A stretch of DNA of 64,000 nt from Prevotella sp. (GTDB lineage: Bacteria; Bacteroidota; Bacteroidia; Bacteroidales; Bacteroidaceae), in the NCBI GenBank assembly GCA_017462915.1, contig JAFTQG010000048.1, forward strand, positions 27,184 to 91,183, written 5' to 3'. The translations under genes were made by a program, and so were the position numbers. Of the stretch, positions 1 through 9,954 are shown one piece after another. The notes beneath the pieces are model-generated. The model did not search any database. It saw nothing but the letters and a program-made list of their open reading frames with translations, and was not told the origin of the DNA. Position 1 is the first letter of the stretch, and each line of letters begins with the position of its first letter.

Positions 1-1392
1 TATGGTGGACTCGCATCTGTAGCATGGACAGACGTCATGCAGGTTACATTCCTTGTCGGCGGTGGTCTGATTACAGCATACGCCGCACTGTCTGTGATTG
101 GTGCTGAAGTCTGGGGTTGTGGAGCTTTTGAAGCCCTTGGAAACATATACAGCTGGTGTATAGACCAGGCTGGCGACAAGCATTTCAACCTTGTTGTCAC
201 AAGAAACGAGGAGCTTTATCCTGTCATCAACGGTGTTGTCGAGAATGGCGTGACAATCCAGAAGGAAGACCCATACTTCACAAACCCAGGTATTGTGCTT
301 ATATTCGGTGCACTGTGGTTGACAAACCTCGGCTATTGGGGCTTCAACCAATACATCATACAGAAGGGTCTTGCAGCCAAGTCTCTTGATGAAGCTAAGA
401 AAGGTATGATTTTCGCAGCATTCCTTAAGATTCTTATCCCATTCATCGTCTGCATCCCTGGTGTATGTGCATTCTATATCATGAACGGTGACGGCGAAGC
501 CCTTGAAGCACTGCGCCTTACTTTAGCCGGAAGCATCGAGCGTTCTGATGATGCATATCCATTCCTTATACGCAACTTCACTCCGACCTTTGTAAAAGGC
601 CTTTCTTTCGCAGCACTTGCAGCTGCTGTAATATCCTCACTTGCGTCAATGTTCAACTCTACTTCTACATTGTTTACAATGGATATCTACAAGCAGTTCA
701 TCAACAAGAACGCCAGCGAGAGACAGCTTGTTACAGTCGGCCGTATTACTTCCGTAAGTGCGCTTCTTATAGCTCTCATCGCCGTTTATCCATTGATGGG
801 CGGCATTGACCAGGCATTCCAGTTCATACAGGAGTATTCTGCATTCGTATATCCAGGCGTTGTCGTAATCTTCGGCCTCGGTCTACTTTGGAAGCGTGCT
901 TCCGGTGCAGCAGCCGTAGCTGCCGCATTCGGTACATTCTTCTTCTCAATACTGTTCAAGTTCACATTGCCGGATGTACCGTTCCTCATCCGCTCCGGCT
1001 ATGTATTCATTGTGCTTATCGTGATGTTTGTCACCATATCACTCTACAGCAACAAGGCTGTAAAAGCAGACGAACTCAGCGAGGATACAATAAAGACACA
1101 GCTGTTCTGGAGCAAGGTCCTTTATGCTGTATCAATACTCTCTGTCGTATTCCTCGTACTGTCATTCTTCGACCACACATTGGCAATCCATGGTGTTCAG
1201 GGAGCAATGATATTCTTCGCGGCCATGACGGCAACAATAGGATTCTACCTCCGTTCCAATGCACTTGACACAGTACAGGATCCTAAGCTGGTTGCTATCG
1301 ATCTTGATATATTCAAGACAGACAAAGCATTCAACTTTGGTGCTGCAGGAGTAATCATCATCCTCACAATACTTTATATTGTACTTTGGTAA
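1..1392 (+). CDS. Sodium/solute symporter (SSS family), 5' end outside window
   Basis: This is an inner-membrane sodium-coupled sugar symporter, probably for L-arabinose. The reading frame is open from the first base (it begins YGGLASVAWTDVMQV, a typical internal SSS segment), so the true start lies upstream and the first in-frame ATG at 37 is internal. The 463 visible residues contain about ten hydrophobic segments, with a small soluble loop near residues 60-90. It is the first visible gene of an arabinose operon and is followed by a NUDIX regulator, araD, araA and araB. Bacteroides arabinose loci have the same transporter-next-to-regulator pairing. Substrate assignment rests on this context, not on a motif. 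Confidence 0.88.
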   Translation, partial: YGGLASVAWTDVMQVTFLVGGGLITAYAALSVIGAEVWGCGAFEALGNIYSWCIDQAGDKHFNLVVTRNEELYPVINGVVENGVTIQKEDPYFTNPGIVLIFGALWLTNLGYWGFNQYIIQKGLAAKSLDEAKKGMIFAAFLKILIPFIVCIPGVCAFYIMNGDGEALEALRLTLAGSIERSDDAYPFLIRNFTPTFVKGLSFAALAAAVISSLASMFNSTSTLFTMDIYKQFINKNASERQLVTVGRITSVSALLIALIAVYPLMGGIDQAFQFIQEYSAFVYPGVVVIFGLGLLWKRASGAAAVAAAFGTFFFSILFKFTLPDVPFLIRSGYVFIVLIVMFVTISLYSNKAVKADELSEDTIKTQLFWSKVLYAVSILSVVFLVLSFFDHTLAIHGVQGAMIFFAAMTATIGFYLRSNALDTVQDPKLVAIDLDIFKTDKAFNFGAAGVIIILTILYIVLW

Positions 1393-1409
1393 ACATTAGA
1401 CTATATATT

Positions 1410-1447
1410 AAGGTGTAGCTTCTGGTTCTGTCCACAGGCTACACCTT
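1410..1447 (+). other. Intergenic hairpin between symporter and regulator
   Basis: A perfect 10-bp stem (AAGGTGTAGC at 1410-1419 with GCTACACCTT at 1438-1447) encloses an 18-base loop. No clear T tract follows, so it may be a weak terminator or an mRNA-processing/stability element that lowers readthrough from the transporter into the regulator. Confidence 0.5.
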
Positions 1448-1480
1448 CACCCTATTCTTTCGGAAAAAACATATATATAA

Positions 1481-2146
1481 ATGAGCGATTATTATAAAGA
1501 ATACTCACAGGCCTACATATCTGTAGACTGCATTGTATTCGGATTTGACAATGGAAAGTTAAAAATACTCCTGGGACATAGAAAGATGGATCCAGGACGA
1601 GGAGAATGGGCCCTATACGGCGGATTTGTCGCAGAAACAGAAAATCTCGAGAACGCCGCAGAAAGAGTTCTGACAAGCCTTACTGGCCTCAAGGATATAT
1701 TCATGCGCCAAGTAGGCGCGTATGGTGCCGTAAACCGTGACCCGGGTTCACGAGTTATCTCCGTAGCGTATTGTGCTCTTATAAATGTAAAGGACTATGA
1801 CGAAGAACTACGCAAGTTATATGGTCTTGAATGGGTAAGTCTTAATGAGATTCCCCCACTCTTCTCCGACCACAGGGATATGGTCGAAGATGCGCTCATT
1901 ATGCTGAGGAGACGTATTTCACATGAACCTATATGCTTCTCTCTCCTTCCGGAACTGTTCACTCTGACGCAACTGCAGAATGTATTCGAGGCGATAATCG
2001 GCAAGGAGATTGACAAACGAAATTTCCGCAAGCGTGCAAAGCAGAGCAATGTAATAGAGGAAACCAAGATTATCGACAAGTTGACCTCAAAACGTGGAGC
2101 GGTCATGTACCGCTACAATGGAAACGAAACAGATTTCAGACTCTAA
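1481..2146 (+). CDS. araR: NUDIX-domain transcriptional regulator of arabinose use (AraR/NrtR type)
   Basis: The protein has 221 residues: an N-terminal NUDIX fold (about 1-145) and a C-terminal winged helix (about 150-221, with the segment FTLTQLQNVFEAIIGKEIDK). In Bacteroides the homologous regulator represses arabinose genes and is released by L-arabinose; here the role is inferred from family and position. The NUDIX box reads G-x5-E-x7 and then RVLTSLTGL, so the catalytic glutamates of REUxEExGU are replaced. That argues for a ligand-sensing rather than a hydrolytic domain. It lies 88 bp after the symporter and 32 bp before araD. The symbol follows the Bacteroides name and should not be confused with the GntR-type AraR of Bacillus. 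Confidence 0.85.
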   Translation: MSDYYKEYSQAYISVDCIVFGFDNGKLKILLGHRKMDPGRGEWALYGGFVAETENLENAAERVLTSLTGLKDIFMRQVGAYGAVNRDPGSRVISVAYCALINVKDYDEELRKLYGLEWVSLNEIPPLFSDHRDMVEDALIMLRRRISHEPICFSLLPELFTLTQLQNVFEAIIGKEIDKRNFRKRAKQSNVIEETKIIDKLTSKRGAVMYRYNGNETDFRL

Positions 2147-2178
2147 AATAAATATATCACCTTAAAAAATATAGAACT

Positions 2179-2877
2179 ATGTTGGAAGAACTCAAAGAAA
2201 AAGTATTCCAGGCTAACCTTGACCTTGTGAAACAGAATCTCGTGATTTTCACATGGGGCAACGTAAGTGGAATAGACAGGGAAAAGGGACTTATTGTCAT
2301 AAAGCCGTCAGGAGTCTCGTATGACGACATGAAGGCAGAAGACATGGTTGTTGTGGAACTTGCGACAGGAAAGGTAGTTGAGGGAACAATGAATCCTTCT
2401 TCAGACACTCCGACACATATCGAACTGTACAAGGCTTTCCCAAACATTTCCGGTGTTGTGCATACACATTCCACATATGCGACTGCATTTGCACAGGCTG
2501 GCATGAGCATCCCGAATATCGGTACCACACATGCAGATTATTTCTATAAGGACATACCATGTACCCGTGATATGGTGGAGAGCGAGATGGCTGAGTACGA
2601 GAAAGAGACAGGCACTGTTATCATTGACTCTTTCAAAGATATCAATCCAGATCATACGCCAGGAGTTCTCGTAAAATGCCATGGTCCTTTTTCATGGGGC
2701 ACATCCCCAGCCAATGCAGTATACAATGCGAAAGTCATGGAACAGTGTGCCAAGATGGCTTTCATCTCTCTCACACTTAATCCTGACACAAAGATGAACC
2801 CTCTCCTCATTGAGAAGCATTACCTACGCAAGCATGGTCCTAATGCATATTATGGACAGCCTGGGCAGAAGCATTGA
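2179..2877 (+). CDS. araD: L-ribulose-5-phosphate 4-epimerase
   Basis: This cytoplasmic class II aldolase-fold epimerase converts L-ribulose 5-phosphate to D-xylulose 5-phosphate, the last specific step of arabinose breakdown. The 232-residue length is normal for AraD. Visible family signatures are TWGNVSGID near the N terminus, the KPSGVSYDD phosphate-binding stretch, [11 protein letters not shown], the metal-binding [10 protein letters not shown] (HxH) and CHGPFSWG, which supplies the third metal histidine. It lies between the regulator and araA in one operon, and its product feeds the transketolase encoded downstream. Confidence 0.95.
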   Translation: MLEELKEKVFQANLDLVKQNLVIFTWGNVSGIDREKGLIVIKPSGVSYDDMKAEDMVVVELATGKVVEGTMNPSSDTPTHIELYKAFPNISGVVHTHSTYATAFAQAGMSIPNIGTTHADYFYKDIPCTRDMVESEMAEYEKETGTVIIDSFKDINPDHTPGVLVKCHGPFSWGTSPANAVYNAKVMEQCAKMAFISLTLNPDTKMNPLLIEKHYLRKHGPNAYYGQPGQKH

Positions 2878-3022
2878 TGTCTTGTGTGGACAGGGATGAT
2901 GCAAAACTGCATCAAGAACAATGGAAACAAGTCACAAATGTGTTCCGGAAATATCAAAAAAGACGATTGTCACTGATATAAACAGGATACAAATACACGA
3001 ACAGATACAAAAACTAACCAAT

Positions 3023-4570
3023 ATGAAACCATTTGAAAATTTAGAGCTTTGGTGGATTACCGGAGCACAGCTTCTTTACGGAGGCGAGACAGTGAAGATA
3101 GTAGACGGCCACTCACAAGAAATGGTAGACGGTCTCAATGCTACAGGTATCATTCCTATAAAAGTTGTATACAAAGGCACAGCCAATTCAGACAAGGAGG
3201 TAGCCGCCATAATGAAGGCTGCCAATAACGAGGAGAAGTGTGTCGGTGTCATCACATGGATGCATACATTCTCTCCTGCAAAGATGTGGATCCATGGCCT
3301 ACAGGCACTAAACAAGCCTCTGCTCCACCTCCACACACAATACAATCAGGAGATTCCATGGGATACCATGGACATGGATTTCATGAATCTCAACCAATCA
3401 GCACACGGTGACCGCGAGTTCGGACATATCTGCTCACGTCTCCGCAAACCACGCAAAGTCGTTGTCGGCTACTGGAAAGAGAAGAAGACACAGGAGCATA
3501 TCGCCGTATGGGCACGCGTTGCTGCTGCTGTAGCAGATGCGAAGGATATGCTTATCATCCGTTTCGGTGACCAGATGAACAATGTTGCCGTGACAGACGG
3601 CGACAAAGTCTCTGCCGAGCAGGTGTTGGGCTACCACGTGGACTACTGCTGTGTATCTGAATTGATGGATTACTGGAAGAAGGTGAACCCTGCCGATGTA
3701 GATGCACTTGTTGAAGAATATCACAAGCTATATAAGATTGTGCCTTGTGAAGCCGGCGAGGAAATAGGAAACAAGAAAATATGGAATGCAGCACGTGCAG
3801 AACTCGCACTGCGCGCTATACTCAAAGCGAAAGGTGCTAAGGGCTTCACAACAAACTTCGATGACCTTGGCTCTTGGGACGATCCAGACACAGAAGGCTT
3901 TGTAGGCTTTGACCAGATTCCAGGTCTTGCTTCCCAGCGTCTCATGGCAGAAGGCTATGGCTTCGGAGCCGAAGGCGACTGGAAGTCAGCTGCTCTATAT
4001 CGTACACTCTGGTACATGACACAGGGATTGCCGACAGGCTGTTCTTTCCTTGAGGACTATACACTCAACTTTGACGGCGAAAACTCTTCTCTTCTTCAAA
4101 GCCACATGCTTGAGGTTTGCCCACTTATTGCTGTAGATGACGAACCTGTACGTCTGGAGGTTCATCATCTCGGAATCGGTGTCCGCAAGCAACAGACAGC
4201 ACGTCTTGTTTTCAACTCAAAGGTTGGTGACGGTGTTACTGCAACTGTCGTCGATATGGGAAACAGATTCCGTCTCATCGTAAACGACGTACACTGCATA
4301 AAGCCGAAACCGCTGCCAAAACTCCCTGTGGCCAACGCGCTCTGGATTCCGCAGCCTAATTTCGAGATCGGTGCCGGCTCATGGATTTTAGCAGGTGGTA
4401 CTCATCACTCTTGCTTCTCATACGACATCACTCCTGAATACTGGGAAGATTATGCAGAAATGCTCAATATCGAGTATCTGCATATAGACAAGGACTCTAC
4501 GTTCGAATCTGTAAAGCGCGATCTCCGCATCAATGAGGTTTATTACATGCTTAATAAAGCATTAATGTAA
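3023..4570 (+). CDS. araA: L-arabinose isomerase
   Basis: This enzyme interconverts L-arabinose and L-ribulose in the cytoplasm and needs a divalent metal. From the ATG at 3023 it has 515 residues, close to the family norm of about 500. The frame stays open for 34 more codons upstream to 2921, but that extension does not resemble the family; the protein proper begins [16 protein letters not shown], which matches AraA N termini. Conserved stretches seen include [23 protein letters not shown] and, near the C terminus, [11 protein letters not shown]. It follows araD and precedes araB by about 30 bp. Confidence 0.95.
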   Translation: MKPFENLELWWITGAQLLYGGETVKIVDGHSQEMVDGLNATGIIPIKVVYKGTANSDKEVAAIMKAANNEEKCVGVITWMHTFSPAKMWIHGLQALNKPLLHLHTQYNQEIPWDTMDMDFMNLNQSAHGDREFGHICSRLRKPRKVVVGYWKEKKTQEHIAVWARVAAAVADAKDMLIIRFGDQMNNVAVTDGDKVSAEQVLGYHVDYCCVSELMDYWKKVNPADVDALVEEYHKLYKIVPCEAGEEIGNKKIWNAARAELALRAILKAKGAKGFTTNFDDLGSWDDPDTEGFVGFDQIPGLASQRLMAEGYGFGAEGDWKSAALYRTLWYMTQGLPTGCSFLEDYTLNFDGENSSLLQSHMLEVCPLIAVDDEPVRLEVHHLGIGVRKQQTARLVFNSKVGDGVTATVVDMGNRFRLIVNDVHCIKPKPLPKLPVANALWIPQPNFEIGAGSWILAGGTHHSCFSYDITPEYWEDYAEMLNIEYLHIDKDSTFESVKRDLRINEVYYMLNKALM

Positions 4571-4602
4571 TCAGACCAAAAACACTGAAACTCACTACTA
4601 TT

Positions 4603-6192
4603 ATGAGTGCAAAAGAAACTATTATTGCAGGTAAAGCCATTCTCGGTATAGAGTTTGGCTCTACCCGCATAAAAGCCGTTCTCATTGACGAGAGCAACAA
4701 ACCGATAGCACAGGGTTGCCATGAATGGGAGAACTCCCTTGTTGACGGCCTTTGGACATATTCTATCGAGGAGATATGGTATGGATTACAGGACTGCTAT
4801 GCAAACCTGCTGAAAGATGTGAAGGCGCAGTATGACTGTGTAATAGAGCATCTGTCTGCCATCGGTATCTCCGCAATGATGCACGGCTATATGGCATTTG
4901 ACGAGAACGGAAAGATACTTGTCCCCTTCCGCACTTGGCGCAATACAAATACAGGTAAGGCGGCTGCGGAACTTTCAGAACTGTTCGTATACAACATACC
5001 GCTACGATGGAGCATCTCTCACCTCTACCAGTGCATCCTTGAAGGAAACGAGCACGTTAAGGACATAAAATATCTCACCACACTTGCCGGCTACATACAT
5101 TGGCAGCTGACAGGCGAGAAAGTGCTCGGTATCGGTGACGCATCCGGTATGCTTCCTATCGACTCTACAACAAAGGACTACAACAGCGAGATGGTCGAGA
5201 AGTTCGACAAGCTCATTCAGGGGAAGGGCTATCCATGGAAGCTGATTGACATCCTGCCAAAAGTGCTCTGTGCTGGTGAGCAAGCAGGCACACTTACTGA
5301 TGAAGGAGCTAAAAGACTCGATGTATCAGGGAATCTGAAAGGCGGCATACCACTCTGTCCTCCAGAAGGCGATGCCGGCACAGGAATGGTTGCTACGAAT
5401 GCTGTAAAACAGCGTACAGGAAATGTATCAGCAGGAACATCATCCTTCTCAATGATTGTCCTTGAGAAAGACCTCAGCAAGCCATCAGAGATGATTGATA
5501 TGGTAACGACACCTGACGGTTCTCCAGTCGCAATGGTTCACTGCAACAACTGCACCTCTGACATCAATGCATGGATAAAGCTGTTCAAAGAGTATCAAGA
5601 ACTGCTCGGGGTGCCTGTGGACATGAATGAGATTTACAGCAAATTGTACAACAACGCACTGACAGGCGATGCAGACTGCGGCGGCGTACTGGCATACAAT
5701 TATATATCCGGCGAGCCCGTGACAGGACTATCAGAAGGACGCCCTATGGTTGTGCGGTCCGCTAATGACAGATTCAATCTCGCGAACCTGTTCCGCTCAC
5801 ATCTCTATGCCACCGTCGCTGTACTGAAACTTGGAAACGATATCCTCTTCAATGAAGAGAAAGTCAAAGTAGACCGAATCACTGGACATGGAGGACTTTT
5901 CAAGACCAAAGGTGTATGACAGCGTATCCTTGCTGCGGCACTCAACTCTCCAATCTCCGTCATGGAAACAGCTGGAGGAGGTGGTGCATGGGGCATAGCA
6001 CTTCTTGCCGGTTATCTCATTAATAAGGAGTCCAAATCCCTTGCTGACTATCTTGAGTATGTCGTTTTTGACGGCAATACTGGCGTAGCCATATCCCCTA
6101 CTCCTGAGGATGTGGAAGGCTTCAATAAATATATGGAGCATTATAAAGCCGGACTTGCCATCGAACAGGCTGCAATAGAAAACAAGAAATAA
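4603..6192 (+). pseudogene. araB: Ribulokinase-type FGGY kinase interrupted by an in-frame TGA
   Basis: This is an FGGY-family carbohydrate kinase expected to phosphorylate L-ribulose. The N-terminal half has [15 protein letters not shown] (phosphate-binding loop) and the middle has [14 protein letters not shown]. After codon 438 the frame meets TGA at 5917-5919 inside GLFKTKGV-stop-QRILAAAL, where relatives have glycine; GGA to TGA is a single change. The same frame then continues for 91 codons with intact family sequence to a TAA at 6192, giving an expected 529-residue product. As written, translation would stop before the C-terminal ATP-binding part. A second oddity is TAGGGGAWG where I expect TAGEGGAWG. 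It could be a true nonsense allele, a sequencing error or a readthrough site. Confidence 0.85.
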
Positions 6193-6216
6193 TTAAATAA
6201 AAACAATAATTTAACC

Positions 6217-8241
6217 ATGAACGACAACAAGACAATGAAACTTGCTGCAGACAATATCCGTATTCTTGCAGCATCTATGGTAGAGAAAGCTAAGTCAGGC
6301 CATCCGGGCGGTGCCATGGGCGGTGCAGACTTCATCAACGTGCTCTACTCTGAATATCTTAACCACGATCCACAGCATCCTGAGTGGATAGGCCGCGACC
6401 GTTTCTTCCTTGATCCAGGCCACATGGCTCCTATGCTTTACTCCCAGCTTGCACTGACAGGCAAGTTCACTCTTGACGAACTTGCACAGCTCCGCCAGTG
6501 GGGTTCACCTACAACAGGACATCCAGAGTTTGAGATTGCCCGTGGCATAGAAAACACATCAGGTCCTCTCGGACAAGGCCATGTATTCGCCATCGGTGCA
6601 GCCATCGCCGCCAAGTTCCTTGCAGAGCATACAGGCAACCCAACATTCAAGAAAGAGACCATCTATGCATACATCTCCGACGGAGGCATTCAGGAAGAAA
6701 TTTCACAAGGTGGTGCGCGCATCGCTGCTGTGCTCGGACTGGATAATCTCATCATGTTCTACGACTCCAATGACATCCAGCTTTCCACAAAGACAGAGGA
6801 AGTCATGTGCGAAGATACAGCTGCCAAATATAAGGCCTTTGGCTGGGAAGTGATTGAGATTAACGGCAACGATATTGACCAGATACGCAAAGCTATTGAA
6901 ACAGCAAAGACTGTCCAGGGAAAGCCGACTCTCATCATCGGCAAATGTATCATGGGCAAGGGCGCGCTGAAAGCAGACGGCACATCCTACGAATGCGACT
7001 GCAAGACCCACGGAGCTCCTCTCGGCGGAGACGCTTATGTAAACACAATAAAGAATCTTGGCGGAGATCCTGAGAACCCATTCGTTATATTCCCTGAAGT
7101 ACAGGCAATGTATGCCGCACGTGCAGAAGAGCTCAAAGGCATTGTTGCACAACGCTATGAAGAAGAGAAAGCATGGGCAGAGGCAAACCCAGACAAGGCG
7201 CAGCAACTGGCAGACTGGTTTGCAAACAAGGCTCCAGAAGTAGACTGGACAAAGGTTGTGCAGAAAGCCAATGATTCTACACGCTCTGCATCTGCAGCTT
7301 GTCTCTCTGCCTTGGCAGAGCAAGTGCCAAACATGATTTGCGCTTCAGCCGACCTCTCTAACTCAGACAAGACAGACGGTTTCCTCAAGAAGACACATGC
7401 ACTTACAAAGGATGATTTCTCCGGTGCATTCTTCCAGGCAGGTGTAGCTGAGCTCACCATGGCATGTTGCTGTATCGGTATGGCTCTCCATGGTGGTGTC
7501 ATCCCAGCTTGCGGAACATTCTTCGTATTCTCCGATTATATGAAACCGGCAGTACGTATGGCCGCCCTCATGCAACTCCCTGTCAAGTTCATCTGGACAC
7601 ACGATGCATTCCGCGTCGGCGAGGATGGTCCTACACATGAGCCTGTAGAGCAGGAAGCGCAGATACGTCTCATGGAGAAGCTCAAGAACCACGCAGGCAA
7701 GAACTCTGTCCTTGTCCTCCGTCCAGCAGAAGCCAAAGAATCAACAGTAGCCTGGGCTATGGCTATGGAGAACACTGACACACCTACAGCACTTATCTTC
7801 TCACGCCAGAACATCAACGATCTCCCCGAGGGAAATGACTATGAGCAAGCCCGCAAGGGAGCATATATAGTAGAAGGCTCTGACGAGAACCCTGATGTCG
7901 TCATGGTTGCATCCGGCTCTGAAGTATCTACACTCATCAGTGGAGCAGAACTGCTTCGCAAAGACGGCGTGAAGTGTCGTATCGTAAGTGTTCCGTCTGA
8001 AGGTGTCTTCCGCTCACAGCCGATAGAATACCAGCAGTCCGTTGTTCCTGCAGGTGCTAAAGTCTTCGGACTGACAGCTGGCCTTCCTGTAAATCTTCAG
8101 GCATTCCTCATCGGAGCAGATCCTAAGTCTACAGTCTGGGGACTCAACAGCTTCGGCTTCTCCGCCCCTTACAAGGTACTTGACGAGAAACTCGGATACA
8201 CTGCAGAGAATGTCTACAACCAGGTGAAGACAATCCTCTAA
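6217..8241 (+). CDS. tkt: Transketolase
   Basis: This thiamine-diphosphate enzyme moves two-carbon units between pentose and other sugar phosphates, joining arabinose-derived xylulose 5-phosphate to glycolysis. At 674 residues it is full length. The order is the N-terminal TPP-binding domain (KSGHPGGAMGGADF, GPLGQGH, then YISDGGIQEE with the metal-binding motif), the pyrimidine-binding domain (GVAELTMACCCIGMALHGG) with HDAFRVGEDGPTHEP, and the C-terminal domain from about residue 540. It starts 24 bp after araB and is followed by rpiB, as in Bacteroides arabinose loci, so co-regulation with arabinose genes is likely. Confidence 0.96.
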   Translation: MNDNKTMKLAADNIRILAASMVEKAKSGHPGGAMGGADFINVLYSEYLNHDPQHPEWIGRDRFFLDPGHMAPMLYSQLALTGKFTLDELAQLRQWGSPTTGHPEFEIARGIENTSGPLGQGHVFAIGAAIAAKFLAEHTGNPTFKKETIYAYISDGGIQEEISQGGARIAAVLGLDNLIMFYDSNDIQLSTKTEEVMCEDTAAKYKAFGWEVIEINGNDIDQIRKAIETAKTVQGKPTLIIGKCIMGKGALKADGTSYECDCKTHGAPLGGDAYVNTIKNLGGDPENPFVIFPEVQAMYAARAEELKGIVAQRYEEEKAWAEANPDKAQQLADWFANKAPEVDWTKVVQKANDSTRSASAACLSALAEQVPNMICASADLSNSDKTDGFLKKTHALTKDDFSGAFFQAGVAELTMACCCIGMALHGGVIPACGTFFVFSDYMKPAVRMAALMQLPVKFIWTHDAFRVGEDGPTHEPVEQEAQIRLMEKLKNHAGKNSVLVLRPAEAKESTVAWAMAMENTDTPTALIFSRQNINDLPEGNDYEQARKGAYIVEGSDENPDVVMVASGSEVSTLISGAELLRKDGVKCRIVSVPSEGVFRSQPIEYQQSVVPAGAKVFGLTAGLPVNLQAFLIGADPKSTVWGLNSFGFSAPYKVLDEKLGYTAENVYNQVKTIL

Positions 8242-8312
8242 CCCCTCATAGAACCACGTACTCTGAGGATATCCCTCAGAGTACATCCCTATAAACCTAA
8301 ATACTTACAATT

Positions 8313-8774
8313 ATGGAAATTAAGAAAGTAGGACTCGCAAGCGACCATGCTGGCTACCCATTGAAGAAATTCGTTGAGCAGTATCTCGAAGACAAAGGCT
8401 ATCCTGTACAGGACTACGGCTGCTGGAGTGATACAAGTGTTGACTATCCCGATTATGCCCATGCTCTCGCAGAAGGCATTGAGGACGGTATTTGTAATGT
8501 AGGTATCGGCATATGCGGCTCTGGCGAAGGTATGGCCATTGCTCTCAACAAGCATCAGGCAGTACGTGCTGGTCTTGCTTGGTGTCCAGAGGTTGCAGAA
8601 CTATGCCGCCAGCACAACGATGCGAATGTCATTGTCCTTCCAGGACGCTTCCTCAACAACAATGAAGCTGAGAAAATCCTTGATACTTTCTTCAGAACTA
8701 ATTTTGAAGCAGGCCGTCACCAGCGCCGTGTAGAAAAGATTTCCGGCAAGTTTAAACTTGTCTTCGAGAAATAA
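8313..8774 (+). CDS. rpiB: Ribose-5-phosphate isomerase B
   Basis: This cytoplasmic enzyme interconverts ribose 5-phosphate and ribulose 5-phosphate. The 153-residue protein shows the RpiB/LacAB signatures: ASDHAGYPLK at the N terminus, the active-site cysteine in GICGSGEGMAIALNK, RAGLAW and HNDANVIVLPGRF. It is the last gene of the arabinose/pentose operon and is followed within 80 bp by a strong terminator hairpin. Confidence 0.95.
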   Translation: MEIKKVGLASDHAGYPLKKFVEQYLEDKGYPVQDYGCWSDTSVDYPDYAHALAEGIEDGICNVGIGICGSGEGMAIALNKHQAVRAGLAWCPEVAELCRQHNDANVIVLPGRFLNNNEAEKILDTFFRTNFEAGRHQRRVEKISGKFKLVFEK

Positions 8775-8844
8775 ACATTTCAGAACTCTCCCCTATCTTG
8801 CCAGACATGCCGGATAAAGAGAGAAACACATTCGTAAAAATAGC

Positions 8845-8886
8845 AAAAGTCCACAATGCAGATATTGAGCATTGTGGACTTTTTTG
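8845..8886 (+). terminator. Rho-independent terminator of the arabinose operon
   Basis: AAAAGTCCACAATGC (8845-8859) pairs with GCATTGTGGACTTTT (8869-8883) over a short loop, and a run of T follows. This ends the symporter-to-rpiB transcription unit. Confidence 0.85.
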
Positions 8887-8889
8887 TTT

Positions 8890-9219
8890 GCATTGTTAAT
8901 ACATGTACACGTTATTACTCCATGCATGATGCTGTGGACAACTATCTGGAATCATGTGGCGCAAACCGCCCCTCCATCGGTGGCGAAGAGACCATCCTTG
9001 CACACAGAAAAATAGCAGCCAACCGACGAACGAAGCATGGGCAGAGTATCGAGCAATGCTCGAATACTATGCCATGCAAGGAGGAGGAAGAGGACACTCA
9101 ACCAACTGGCGATTGACTGCATATATGCGTTGTCCAAGGAAGAACTGTCCAAGGTGGACAGGGAATTGGAGGGGATCGTTAGCAACGTGCCAAGGCTAAA
9201 TGTCGGAATGAGAATGTAG
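8890..9219 (+). pseudogene. Decayed coding remnant, family not recognised
   Basis: Protein-like sequence switches frame at least twice. One frame gives DAVDNYLESCGANRPSIGGE and ETILAHRKIAANRR, the next gives NEAWAEYRAMLEYYAMQ, and a third gives RKRTLNQLAIDCIYALSKEE and LSKVDRELEGIV before a stop at 9219. No single frame covers the stretch. This fits a small gene broken by frameshifts. I do not recognise the family. The alternative is chance open frames. Confidence 0.35.
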
Positions 9220-9222
9220 CCA

Positions 9223-9954
9223 TTACCTACAATCTTTCTCTTTACATTTATCACCTAACATATTGTGATAAACGGATAAAGGGGTCGTGGTCTCTTCTAT
9301 TCTCAATGCGTGCCTTTGTATTTTGGGGTTTACTATTGTATCATACTGTATAATATCACGTGACATAATGTTTTGTATTGGTTCTAATGCCAAAGCCATA
9401 TTGTTCCAGCAAATTGAACTATTGTTGTTTACGGAATATACAATCTTTGTGGCGATTGATAATAGTGAGATGATTTTTTGTATCTCACTTTCAATTATAG
9501 TTGCACCAGTGGATATGTTTTGACCACATGAAATTTTAGTATTATCAATGATATTGACATGCATTTGTTCGTCAACACATAAAGCCTTGTATCTATCTTC
9601 ACTGTCTTTTTCAATGAAGATACCGCAATAAATAGATGAAATACATAATATTCTATCTAAAGAACCATTAATGACAATGCGCACTACCTTGTCTTTGATT
9701 CTATCATGACCATGCTTTCCCGCATTATCATCAAACTTTGCATAATATACAATATAATCACCTATAGAATCCTTTTCATAAATTAAAGTATGCCCATCTT
9801 CAGAATATACATAACAATAGCCATTGACATTTGGCGTATATCCTATATAATTCCTTGTCTCAGAACTAACAGAAGGACTGTTCTTCCTGTTGTTACAACC
9901 ACATACAACCAATAAGATTGTCAAAATTATACAGATAAAACCTAAATTCTTCAA
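9223..9954 (-). CDS. Lipoprotein at the end of the CXXX-RiPP operon; possible binding-protein-like fold
   Basis: This is a predicted exported lipoprotein of 243 residues, with signal peptide MKNLGFICIILTILLVV and a lipobox ending CGC. I place the start at a TTG that overlaps the tatC stop as TTGA, an arrangement typical of translational coupling; the frame is open further upstream to a TTG at 9984. The stretch VVRIVINGSLDRILCISSIY resembles the first strand of FecB/BtuF-type periplasmic binding proteins, but the protein is shorter than those (usually 300-380 residues) and the match is weak. As the last gene of the operon it could capture or anchor the mature peptide, which is inference only. 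Confidence 0.6.
   Translation of the reverse strand: MKNLGFICIILTILLVVCGCNNRKNSPSVSSETRNYIGYTPNVNGYCYVYSEDGHTLIYEKDSIGDYIVYYAKFDDNAGKHGHDRIKDKVVRIVINGSLDRILCISSIYCGIFIEKDSEDRYKALCVDEQMHVNIIDNTKISCGQNISTGATIIESEIQKIISLLSIATKIVYSVNNNSSICWNNMALALEPIQNIMSRDIIQYDTIVNPKIQRHALRIEETTTPLSVYHNMLGDKCKEKDCR

Noticed and set aside
2921-3022. Longer N terminus for arabinose isomerase
   Set aside because: The 34 extra residues do not match the family; the ATG at 3023 gives a normal length and N terminus.
5917-5919. TGA recoded as glycine or selenocysteine
   Set aside because: TGA serves as a normal stop in neighbouring genes, no selenocysteine insertion hairpin is apparent, and the family has glycine here; a nonsense change or read error is simpler.
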